In this document: one piece after another, positions 8,195 through 14,810 of the stretch
How positions within the stretch are numbered: position 1 is the stretch's first letter
Layout of the letters: the number at the start of each line of letters is the position of its first letter
Assembly (NCBI RefSeq): GCF_003050935.1
Contig: NZ_QAOX01000007.1
Span: 124,001-188,000 of the forward strand
Length of the DNA stretch: 64,000 nucleotides
Origin: Luteibacter sp. OK325
GTDB lineage: Bacteria > Pseudomonadota > Gammaproteobacteria > Xanthomonadales > Rhodanobacteraceae
Reading direction: 5' to 3'
Notes under the pieces: model-generated
Databases searched by the model: none
What the model saw: the letters and a program-made list of their open reading frames with translations, nothing else
Told to the model about the DNA's origin: nothing
Position numbers and translations under genes: made by a program

Positions 8195-8671
8195 ATGACC
8201 GCCGTCATCGAACGCCCATCCGCTTTCCTCCCGGGACGCTTCGGCTTCCTGATGGGGCTTTATGCGGAGAACTACCACCGGCTGGCACGGCTGTTCGCGC
8301 CGCAGCGGCTGGCGCCGGGCCGTTACATCTCCGATGTGGACGACGGCCTGAAGGTGCGCCTGGACGTTCAGGAAAAGCACCCGTACACGCTGGAGCTCGA
8401 GCTCACCTACGACTTCGTCGACGAGACGACCGGACAGCCGTCCCCTTCGGCCCAGTTGCGCATGTATACCGACGCGCACGTGGCCGAAGCGATGCACTGC
8501 CACCCGGGACGCAAGCTTTGGCAGGTGCTGGGCCCTTTTCCGCCGGCCAATACCGTGCTCCAGCACCGCCTTCGCATGAACGGCTTTCTCAACCGCTGGC
8601 TGGAATTCCTGGCCGAGCAGGGCCATTCGATCGGCACGCTAGAGCGCCTCGAGGACACCAAGCCTGATTGA
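8195..8671 (+). CDS. DUF1249 (YqiB-like) protein
   Basis: A 158-residue cytoplasmic protein of the DUF1249/YqiB family. It starts with the family's aromatic-rich segment (GRFGFLMGLYAENYHRLARLF), has the YTLELELTYDF strand region, and contains the AQLRMYTDAHVAEAMHC motif ending in a conserved cysteine. In E. coli the homologue lies next to nudF and cpdA; its biochemical function is unknown. Here it follows ppsR by 27 nt on the same strand, probably co-transcribed. A GGAGA sequence lies upstream of the ATG. Confidence 0.85.
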   Translation: MTAVIERPSAFLPGRFGFLMGLYAENYHRLARLFAPQRLAPGRYISDVDDGLKVRLDVQEKHPYTLELELTYDFVDETTGQPSPSAQLRMYTDAHVAEAMHCHPGRKLWQVLGPFPPANTVLQHRLRMNGFLNRWLEFLAEQGHSIGTLERLEDTKPD

Positions 8672-8696
8672 TGTGAAAGCCGGCTATGCCGGCGAT

Positions 8697-8825
8697 TGTA
8701 GGAGCCGATTCATCGGCGATCCCGCGGCAGCGGGCCAGATTGTGTAGGAGCCGATTCATCGGCGATCCCGCGGCAGCGGGCCAGTTTGAGGCAAGCGCCC
8801 ATTCGCCGCTGAAGCGGCTCCCACA
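8697..8825. repeat. Cluster of three REP units
   Basis: Two direct copies of a 43-bp unit beginning TGTAGGAGCCGATTCATCGG (8697-8739 and 8743-8785, each ending CGGCAGCGGGCCAG) are followed by an inverted REP of the other subtype (about 8800-8825, CGCCGCTGAAGCGGCTCCCA). The doubled unit is a longer element than the isolated REPs elsewhere, containing the core hairpin plus a second CCCGCGGCAGCGGG hairpin. The cluster lies downstream of the DUF1249 gene. Confidence 0.9.
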
Positions 8826-8838
8826 GAAAGCCAGTCCC

Positions 8839-9046
8839 AAGGCAGCCCAGATTCAAGGCAGCCCAGATTCAAGGCAGCCCAGGTTCAAGGCAGCCCAGAT
8901 TCAAGGCAGCCCAGATTCAAGGCAGCCCAGGTTCAAGGCAGCCCAGATTCAAGGCAGCCCAGATTCAAGGCAGCCCAGGTTCAAGGCAGCCCAGATTCAA
9001 GGCAGCCCAGATTCAAGGCAGCCCAGGTTCAAGGCAGCCCAAATTC
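8839..9046. repeat. Minisatellite: 13 tandem copies of a 16-bp unit
   Basis: Thirteen perfect-length units of AAGGCAGCCCAGATTC run from 8839. Units 3, 6, 9 and 12 carry G instead of A (AGGTTC) and the last is AAATTC. The array is therefore really four copies of a 48-bp higher-order repeat (A,A,G) plus one decayed unit. It lies between the REP cluster and the tRNA terminator. There are no spacers, so it is not a CRISPR. A frame open through it exists only because 48 is divisible by three. Confidence 0.97.
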
Positions 9047-9051
9047 CGGGC

Positions 9052-9085
9052 AAAAAAAACCCGCCAACCGGCGGGATTCTTTTTG
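9052..9085 (-). terminator. Rho-independent terminator of the tRNA operon
   Basis: Read on the minus strand, the 6-bp stem CCCGCC/GGCGGG with a GGTT loop (9075-9060) is followed by eight Ts (9059-9052). It begins 18 nt past the 3' CCA of tRNA-Asp, the last gene of the tRNA operon. Confidence 0.92.
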
Positions 9086-9092
9086 GAAGTAA

Positions 9093-9169
9093 TGGCGGAG
9101 CGGACGGGACTCGAACCCGCGACCTCCGGCGTGACAGGCCAGCATTCTAACCGACTGAACTACCGCTCC
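9093..9169 (-). tRNA. tRNA-Asp(GTC)
   Basis: A 77-nt cloverleaf on the minus strand. It begins GGAGCGGTAGTTCAGTCGG, has anticodon loop CTGTCAC (GTC), T-arm GCGGGTTCGAGTCCCG and an encoded 3' CCA. It is the third and last gene in the operon Ala-Glu-Asp. Confidence 0.97.
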
Positions 9170-9237
9170 ACACTTACGTTCCAGCTTTCCAACTTTCCAA
9201 CTTCTTCGTCCTTAACACTCTCTGGCGGACCAGAAAG

Positions 9238-9313
9238 TGGCGTCCCCACGGGGATTCGAACCCCGGTCGCCACCGTGAAAGGGTGATGTCCTAGGCCTCT
9301 AGACGATGGGGAC
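9238..9313 (-). tRNA. tRNA-Glu(TTC)
   Basis: A 76-nt cloverleaf on the minus strand. It begins GTCCCCATCGTCTAGAGGCC, with anticodon loop CTTTCAC (TTC), T-arm CGGGGTTCGAATCCCCG and an encoded CCA. It is the middle gene of the operon, 68 nt before tRNA-Asp. Confidence 0.97.
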
Positions 9314-9324
9314 GTCTTAGAAGT

Positions 9325-9400
9325 TGGTGGAGCCAGCCGGGATCGAACCGGCGACCTCCTGCATGCCATGCAGGCGCTCTCCCAGCTGAGCTATGGCCCC
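9325..9400 (-). tRNA. tRNA-Ala(GGC)
   Basis: A 76-nt cloverleaf on the minus strand. It begins GGGGCCATAGCTCAGCTGGG, with anticodon stem CCTGC, loop ATGGCAT (GGC) and GCAGG, T-arm CCGGTTCGATCCCGG and an encoded CCA. It is the first gene after the promoter at 9417-9445. Confidence 0.97.
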
Positions 9401-9416
9401 CTGCTGGAAGCCGCAA

Positions 9417-9445
9417 AGATTACGTCCGACCCGGTATTTCGTCAA
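9417..9445 (-). promoter_or_regulatory. Promoter of the tRNA-Ala-Glu-Asp operon
   Basis: On the minus strand TTGACG (9445-9440) and TAATCT (9422-9417) are separated by 17 nt, about 16 nt before tRNA-Ala. The downstream TTGCGGC is GC-rich, as expected for a stringently controlled stable-RNA promoter, and the region upstream of the -35 is A/T-rich like an UP element. Confidence 0.85.
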
Positions 9446-9580
9446 GCATTCGTTACATTTTTTTTGAAATTAATTTCACGATTTCGAGAATGACGAACGC
9501 TGGCGCGCACTTGCGTGTTGGTGAATGGGCATGTTCCCGTGCACGCGCTAACCTGTCCCTTCGCACATACAAGGACCGGC

Positions 9581-11341
9581 ATGCACGGCATCGTTTTCAT
9601 CCAGGACCTGGCGACGGTGATGCTCGTTGCCGGCCTGACGACCGTGATCTTCCAGCGCCTGAGGCAGCCGGTGGTGCTCGGCTACATCATCGCGGGGCTT
9701 TTGATCGGTCCGCACACGCTGCCGGTGATCTTCATCCACGATGAAGAAACGATTCGTACCCTGTCCGAGCTGGGCATGATCCTGCTGCTGTTCGCGCTCG
9801 GTCTCGAGTTCAGCCTGAAGAAGCTGCGCGCGGTCGGTGGGGCGGCGCTGGTCGCCGCATTCGCCGAAATCGTGCTGATGGTGTGGATCGGCTACGAGAT
9901 CGGCCGCTTCTTCGGTTGGTCCGCGATGGACGCGATGTTCCTCGGCGCGATGCTGTCGATCTCCTCGACCACCATCATCATGAAGGCCCTGGAGGATCTG
10001 GGTCTCAAGCGCGAGCGTTTCGCCCAGCTCATGTTCGGCATCCTCATCGTGGAGGATCTGCTCGCCATCGTCCTGATGGCCCTGCTCACGGGTATCGCCA
10101 GCACCGGTGGCGTGGAGGCCGGCCAGGCCTTCGCGGCCATCGGTCGCCTTGGCCTGTTCATGGCCGTGTCGCTGGTGGTGGGACTGCTGCTGGTGCCGCG
10201 TGTGGTCGACTACATCGCGCGTGTCAGCCGCAACGACGTGCTGCTGATCGCCGTGCTGGGGATCTGCTTCGGCTTCTGCCTGCTGGTGACCGAAATGGGT
10301 TACAGCGTGGCGCTGGGGGCCTTCATGATCGGCGCTATCGTGGCGGAATCGGAGAGCGTGGCGCGCATCGAGCGGATCATCATGCCGGTACGCGACATGT
10401 TCAGCGCGATCTTCTTCGTTGCCATCGGCATGCTGATCGACCCCGCCTTGCTGGTGGAGTACGCATGGCCGATCACCATCGTGACGATCGCCGTGGTCGT
10501 GGGCAAAGTGATCACCTGCAGTTTCGGCAGTTTCGTGGCCGGCAACGATGGCCGCACGTCATTGCGCGTGGGCATGGGCCTGGCGCAGATCGGCGAATTC
10601 TCGTTCGTGATCGCTTCGCTTGGCCTCACGCTCAAAGTGACCAGCAACTTCCTGTATCCCGTGGCGGTGGCGGTATCGGCCATCACGACCTTCCTCACCC
10701 CTTACCTGATCCGCTCCTCCGACCCGCTGGCGAGCTTCCTGGGCCGTGCCCTGCCGACACGGGTCACCGGCGTATTCGGTGCCTATACCGAGTGGATGGG
10801 TAGCCTGGGCCTGCAAGGGCAGGGCGCCATCGTGATGAAGATGATCCGCCGGCTGGTCTGGCACGTCATCATCAACATGATGCTGGTGATCGCGGTCTTC
10901 ATCGTCATGGCTTTCGCCTATCGGCGCGGCTTCCTCCAATTCGACGTCTTCAGCGACGACCCTACCGTGCGTCGCAGCCTGGTCTGGTCGCTCGCCGCGC
11001 TGCTGTCCCTGCCCATGGTGGTGGCGGCCTACCGTAAGGCGGGCGCGCTGGGGATGTTGCTGGCCGAACTGAGCATCCCGGATCGCTTCGGCAGTCGTAC
11101 CTACCGGATCCGCGCCGTGCTGGGACGGATCATCCCGGTGGTCGCGATGCTGATCCTGGGCCTGCTTGTGGCGGCCCTCGCATCCACTATCCTGCCCCCG
11201 CGCGAGGTCGCCGGGGTGCTGATCCTGATCGGGATCGGCCTGACCTGGCTGCTCTGGCGCGTGCTGGTGCAGGTCCATGCCCGCCTTCAGGCGGCGCTGC
11301 GGGACACCCTGGAAAAACCGGGTCCGGGGCATGATGAGTGA
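9581..11341 (+). CDS. CPA2-family cation:proton antiporter
   Basis: A 586-residue membrane protein with a Kef/CPA2 exchanger domain. Characteristic stretches are RQPVVLGYIIAGLLIGP, ELGMILLLFALGLEFSLKKL, MLSISSTTIIMKALEDLG and GILIVEDLLAIVLMALL. About 12 spans form the exchanger, and two further hydrophobic pairs follow in the C-terminal third. It lacks the C-terminal TrkA-N (RCK) nucleotide-binding domain of KefB/KefC, so it is not gated like those. The ATG at 9581 follows AAGGAC closely; an upstream in-frame ATG at 9515 would add a non-hydrophobic tail. It is likely a Na+/H+ or K+/H+ exchanger in the inner membrane. Confidence 0.9.
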   Translation: MHGIVFIQDLATVMLVAGLTTVIFQRLRQPVVLGYIIAGLLIGPHTLPVIFIHDEETIRTLSELGMILLLFALGLEFSLKKLRAVGGAALVAAFAEIVLMVWIGYEIGRFFGWSAMDAMFLGAMLSISSTTIIMKALEDLGLKRERFAQLMFGILIVEDLLAIVLMALLTGIASTGGVEAGQAFAAIGRLGLFMAVSLVVGLLLVPRVVDYIARVSRNDVLLIAVLGICFGFCLLVTEMGYSVALGAFMIGAIVAESESVARIERIIMPVRDMFSAIFFVAIGMLIDPALLVEYAWPITIVTIAVVVGKVITCSFGSFVAGNDGRTSLRVGMGLAQIGEFSFVIASLGLTLKVTSNFLYPVAVAVSAITTFLTPYLIRSSDPLASFLGRALPTRVTGVFGAYTEWMGSLGLQGQGAIVMKMIRRLVWHVIINMMLVIAVFIVMAFAYRRGFLQFDVFSDDPTVRRSLVWSLAALLSLPMVVAAYRKAGALGMLLAELSIPDRFGSRTYRIRAVLGRIIPVVAMLILGLLVAALASTILPPREVAGVLILIGIGLTWLLWRVLVQVHARLQAALRDTLEKPGPGHDE

Positions 11342-11370
11342 CCGGATCGTCATTCCCGTGAAAGGTTGCT

Positions 11371-11397
11371 GAACTTTTAGTGTGAAACCTTGTCTCT
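11371..11397 (+). promoter_or_regulatory. Sigma-E (AlgU/RpoE)-type promoter upstream of FKBP
   Basis: GAACTT (11371-11376), a 16-nt spacer, then TCTCT (11393-11397). It shares the -35 element and spacing, with one difference in the -10, with the candidate autoregulatory promoter before rpoE at 20116-20142. The FkpA-type foldase of E. coli is a known sigma-E target, which supports the call. The leader would be about 105 nt. Confidence 0.65.
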
Positions 11398-11506
11398 CGC
11401 CACGTCATTGCAAGCGAGGCGCGAACCACCGCACAATGGCGATTCAACCTCCACACGGAGGTGTACCGGCGGCGTCGCCGAATCTTTCCAAGAGAGGGAA
11501 TACCGA

Positions 11507-12292
11507 ATGAAGCAATTTTTGCGTCCCACGATGACGGCCGTCGCCCTGGCGGTTGCGCTGGGTACCGCCGCGGGCGCATCCGCCCAGGCAGCCAAGCCGG
11601 CTGCTGCTGGTGCGGGCACCGTTGACAAGCAGAAGGCCAGCTACGTCGTGGGTTGGGACCTTGCAAGCTCCCTGCCGCCGCTCGTCGCGAAGGAAGTGGA
11701 TGCCGCTACGGTCGCCAAGGCCCTGCAGGCTGCCCTTTCTGGCCAGAAGCCGACCATGACCGAAGCTGAAGCCAAGTCCGTCCGCGAAGCCTTCGTGGCC
11801 CAGCTGAAGGTCAAGGCCGAAGCCGAGTACAACAAGGTTGCTGCCCAGAACAAGCAGGAAGGCGAAGCGTTCCTGGCCAAGAACAAGGCTGCCGCGGGCG
11901 TGAAGGTCACGGCGTCGGGCCTGCAGTACACGGTTGTCCAGGCTGGTACCGGCGCACGTCCGGGCCCGAACGACCAGGTCTCGATCAACTACACCGGCAC
12001 CTTCGTGAACAATGAGAAGTTCGACGCATCGGCCGACCACCAGCCGGCCGGCCCGGCCAACATCCCGCTCCAGGCGGTCATCCCGGGCTTCCGTGAAGGC
12101 CTGCAGCTGATGCAGACCGGCGGCAAGTACAAGCTCTTCATCCCGTCGAACATCGCTTACGGCGCCAAGCCGGAAAACGGCTTCCCGCCGAACGCGACGA
12201 TCATCTTCGACGTCGAGCTGCTCAAGACCGGTCCGGCTCCGGCTGGCCAGGGTCCTGGCGGTCCGGGCGCTGGCGCTCCGGGCGGCAAGTAA
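11507..12292 (+). CDS. Periplasmic FKBP-type peptidyl-prolyl isomerase (FkpA/Mip-like)
   Basis: This 261-residue protein has a cleavable signal peptide (MKQFLRPTMTAVALAVALGT, with cleavage near ASAQA), a helical FKBP_N dimerisation domain (about 40-130) and a C-terminal FKBP catalytic domain. The latter contains DQVSINYTGTFVNNEKFD, VIPGFREGLQLMQTGGKYK, FIPSNIAYG and NATIIFDVELL. It ends with a Gly/Pro/Ala-rich tail (GPGGPGAGAPGGK). It isomerises prolyl bonds and acts as a chaperone in the periplasm. The start follows GAGAGGGAA. The gene stands alone between a putative sigma-E promoter and a strong terminator. Confidence 0.95.
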   Translation: MKQFLRPTMTAVALAVALGTAAGASAQAAKPAAAGAGTVDKQKASYVVGWDLASSLPPLVAKEVDAATVAKALQAALSGQKPTMTEAEAKSVREAFVAQLKVKAEAEYNKVAAQNKQEGEAFLAKNKAAAGVKVTASGLQYTVVQAGTGARPGPNDQVSINYTGTFVNNEKFDASADHQPAGPANIPLQAVIPGFREGLQLMQTGGKYKLFIPSNIAYGAKPENGFPPNATIIFDVELLKTGPAPAGQGPGGPGAGAPGGK

Positions 12293-12317
12293 GCCTTAGC
12301 GTCTCCGGTAGAACGAA

Positions 12318-12346
12318 AGGGCGCGGAGCAATCCGCGCCCTTTTTC
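12318..12346 (+). terminator. Rho-independent terminator after the FKBP gene
   Basis: A 10-bp stem AGGGCGCGGA/TCCGCGCCCT with a GCAA loop is followed by TTTTTCTTT, 26 nt after the FKBP stop. Confidence 0.95.
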
Positions 12347-12416
12347 TTTGCCTGCGAGCCGGGCGGGACTACAATCGACCGTTACGGCAGGCCGGTCCCC
12401 GGTCCCTGGGAGCTTC

Positions 12417-13766
12417 ATGAAAGTCACGATCTTCGGCACCGGCTACGTCGGTCTCGTCACCGGCACCTGCCTCGCCGAGATGGGTAACCATGTCGTTTGC
12501 GTGGACGTCGACGTGGCCAAGGTCGATCGCCTGAAGGCCGGTAACATTCCCATCTACGAGCCTGGCCTGACGCCGATGGTGGTCCGCAACCATGCGGATG
12601 GCCGGCTGGACTTCACCACTGATGCCGCCCCCGCGGTGGGTCACGGTGAGGTCGTTTTCATCGCCGTCGGCACGCCGCCGGACGAAGACGGCAGTGCGGA
12701 CCTGAAGTACGTGCTCGCCGTGGCGAAAACCATCGGCGACAACATCGACCGCTATACCGTCGTGGTGAACAAGTCCACCGTGCCCGTCGGTACGGCCGAC
12801 CGTGTGCGCGAGGCCGTGCAGGCACGTCTGCAGGCACGTGGCGTGGATCTGCCGTTCGATGTCGTTTCCAATCCTGAATTCCTCAAGGAAGGCGATGCGG
12901 TCGAAGACTGCATGCGTCCGGACCGGATCATCGTCGGTGCGTCGAGCCCGAAGGCGATCGGCGTGCTGCGCAAGCTGTACGCGCCGTTCAACCGCAATCA
13001 CGACCGCATGGTCGTGATGGACGAACGCTCCGCCGAACTGACCAAGTACGCGGCCAACGCGATGCTCGCGACCAAGATCAGTTTCATGAACGAAATCGCG
13101 AATATCGCCGAGCACGTCGGCGCGGATGTGGAGCTCGTTCGCCAGGGCATCGGCGCGGATCCGCGCATCGGCTATCACTTCATTTATCCGGGCGCCGGCT
13201 ACGGTGGCTCGTGTTTTCCGAAAGACGTGCAGGCGCTGGCGCGCACGGCGCATGCAGTCGGCTACGACGCGCGCCTGCTCGACGCCGTGGAAGCGGTGAA
13301 CAACTCGCAGAAGTCGCGCCTGTTCGCGTTGCTTTCCCGTCACTTCCTTGGCCAGCTGAAGGGGCGCACCATCGCGCTCTGGGGCCTGGCTTTCAAGCCG
13401 AACACGGACGACATGCGCGAAGCCTCGAGCCGGCGCCTGATGGAGCAGCTGTGGGAAGCGGGTGCCAATGTCAGGGCATTCGATCCGGAGGCCGCGGACG
13501 AAACCCGTCGCATCTACGGCGAGCGCGATGACCTGCGACTGGTCGAGCGTCCGTACGACGCGATCGACGGCGCCGATGCGCTGATGATCGTCACCGAATG
13601 GAAGGCGTTCCGTGCCCCCGACTTCGCGCGGGTCAAATCGCTGCTGAAGAACGCGGTGATCTTCGATGGCCGCAATCTTTACGATCCAGCGGCGGTCGAG
13701 GAGACAGGCATTGCCTATTACGGCATCGGTCGTGGCCGCAGCCTGGCGGGTCGCCACGATGACTGA
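12417..13766 (+). CDS. ugd: UDP-glucose 6-dehydrogenase (copy 1)
   Basis: A 449-residue enzyme that oxidises UDP-glucose to UDP-glucuronate with two NAD+. The Rossmann start is [21 protein letters not shown]. The middle domain includes [19 protein letters not shown] and the catalytic cysteine motif [10 protein letters not shown]; the C-terminal UDP-binding domain starts at [15 protein letters not shown]. The ATG at 12417 follows GGGAG. A second, clearly related gene lies at 47973-49310 in the EPS locus. The stop overlaps the slyX start. It provides glucuronate precursor for surface polysaccharides. Confidence 0.97.
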   Translation: MKVTIFGTGYVGLVTGTCLAEMGNHVVCVDVDVAKVDRLKAGNIPIYEPGLTPMVVRNHADGRLDFTTDAAPAVGHGEVVFIAVGTPPDEDGSADLKYVLAVAKTIGDNIDRYTVVVNKSTVPVGTADRVREAVQARLQARGVDLPFDVVSNPEFLKEGDAVEDCMRPDRIIVGASSPKAIGVLRKLYAPFNRNHDRMVVMDERSAELTKYAANAMLATKISFMNEIANIAEHVGADVELVRQGIGADPRIGYHFIYPGAGYGGSCFPKDVQALARTAHAVGYDARLLDAVEAVNNSQKSRLFALLSRHFLGQLKGRTIALWGLAFKPNTDDMREASSRRLMEQLWEAGANVRAFDPEAADETRRIYGERDDLRLVERPYDAIDGADALMIVTEWKAFRAPDFARVKSLLKNAVIFDGRNLYDPAAVEETGIAYYGIGRGRSLAGRHDD

Positions 13767-13971
13767 CACAGACGAACGCATGATGGAGCTCGAGATGCGT
13801 CTCGCCTTCATCGACGACACGGTCAACGGGCTGTCATCGGCGGATACCGAGATATCCCGACGGCTTGACCGACTGGAGAGGGCGTTGCGCGATCTGCGTT
13901 CCGACCTCATGAACATGCGTGCGGGACTCGGCAGCGACACTGCCAATGAGCCCCCGCCGCCGCATTACTGA
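13759..13971 (+). CDS. slyX: SlyX family protein
   Basis: A 70-residue acidic coiled-coil protein with the SlyX pattern: [19 protein letters not shown] followed by heptads ([20 protein letters not shown]) and a C-terminal proline-rich PPPPHY tail. Function is unknown. The start overlaps the last 8 nt of ugd, indicating coupling, and the DUF2058 gene follows after 25 nt. Confidence 0.88.
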   Translation: MTDTDERMMELEMRLAFIDDTVNGLSSADTEISRRLDRLERALRDLRSDLMNMRAGLGSDTANEPPPPHY

Positions 13972-13996
13972 AAACACCGAACGAGCCTTACCGATC

Positions 13997-14731
13997 ATGG
14001 CAGAGTCCCTGCGCGACCAGTTGTTGAAGAGCGGCCTCGTCAAGGAGATCCGCGAAGAGAAAAGGACCTCCGCACCGCCGCGGAAAGAGGGTGCCGATGG
14101 TGGCAAGGGCGCACGATCGTCCGCCGGCAGCGGCCAGCCCTACGCGGGCAACAGCCCACGCCAGGGCGCGAAACCACAGCAGGGTGGTCGGCCCCAGCAG
14201 CAGGGTGGCAAGCCGTCGCAAGGCGGTCGACCCCCGCAAGGCAACCGGCCCCAGGGTGGTGGCAGACCGCAGCAGGGCGGCAAGCCCGGTGCTGGCGGAC
14301 AGCCGCGTCCGCCGCGCAAGGATGGCGAGATCGACCTCGCCAAGGCCTATGCGATCCGCGCACAGACCGATGCGACCGAGCGTCGCCGCCTCGAAGCCGA
14401 GGCGGCCGAGCTGGCGCGGCTGCGCAAGGAGAGAAAGCGCAAGGTGGAGGAGTTGTTGAAGGGCAAGGCCCTGAACCTCGCCGACGCCGACCAGGTTCGC
14501 CATTTTCCATACGGCGAGAAGATTCGTCGTGTCCATGTGGATGCCACCCAACTGGTCGCGATCAACGCGGGCGAGCTTGGCGTCGTGCAACAGGGCGGTC
14601 GCTATCTTGTCGTCGACAAGGCGGTGATCACGGAGCTGCAGGCCCTGGCGCCGGAGTTCATCGCGCTGCTCGTCGATCCGAACGCGGCGAGCGAGTCGGA
14701 TGATGGCGTGCCTGACGATTTGATGTGGTGA
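13997..14731 (+). CDS. DUF2058 (YaiL-like) protein with Gln/Gly/Pro-rich insertion
   Basis: A 244-residue DUF2058 protein, nucleoprotein/polynucleotide-associated by family description. It starts with ESLRDQLLKSGLVKEIREEK and ends with the family's hallmark VPDDLMW. Between these, residues about 30-110 are a low-complexity stretch of PQQGG, PQGNRP and SRQG units, unlike the short basic linker of E. coli YaiL. A charged helix (ERRRLEAEAAELARLRKER) then leads into the conserved C-terminal domain (ALNLADADQVRHFPYGEKI, VHVDATQLVAINAGELGVV). It is third in the ugd-slyX group, and a REP pair follows. Confidence 0.88.
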   Translation: MAESLRDQLLKSGLVKEIREEKRTSAPPRKEGADGGKGARSSAGSGQPYAGNSPRQGAKPQQGGRPQQQGGKPSQGGRPPQGNRPQGGGRPQQGGKPGAGGQPRPPRKDGEIDLAKAYAIRAQTDATERRRLEAEAAELARLRKERKRKVEELLKGKALNLADADQVRHFPYGEKIRRVHVDATQLVAINAGELGVVQQGGRYLVVDKAVITELQALAPEFIALLVDPNAASESDDGVPDDLMW

Positions 14732-14734
14732 GGC

Positions 14735-14800
14735 GTCGCCGCTGAAGCGGCGCCTACCAAGCCCTCGCAACCTGCTTGGTAGGAGCCGCTTCAGCGGCGA
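14735..14800. repeat. REP pair (inverted) between DUF2058 and the FadB-like gene
   Basis: TCGCCGCTGAAGCGGCGCCT (14735-14755) faces TAGGAGCCGCTTCAGCGGCG (14780-14799), joined by a spacer whose ends (CTACCAAG and CTTGGTAG) also pair. As at 4716-4787, the pair fills the space between two convergent stop codons. Confidence 0.9.
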
Positions 14801-14810
14801 TGCTCTTCGG

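Noticed and set aside
8839-9046. Possible CRISPR array
   Set aside because: Units are contiguous 16-bp repeats without spacers, and no cas genes are near.
8686-9150. Plus-strand open frame of 154 codons through the REP cluster and minisatellite
   Set aside because: It is made of REP and 16-bp repeats that stay open because 48 is a multiple of three, it runs into the tRNA region, and it has no ribosome site or protein similarity.
10559-11353. 264-codon minus-strand frame opposite the CPA2 antiporter
   Set aside because: It is His/Gln/Asp-rich antisense sequence within a membrane protein gene and has no domain.
12369-13946. 525-codon minus-strand frame opposite ugd
   Set aside because: It is a shadow of the real ugd codons in a high-GC gene, with His/Arg/Asp-rich composition and no domain.
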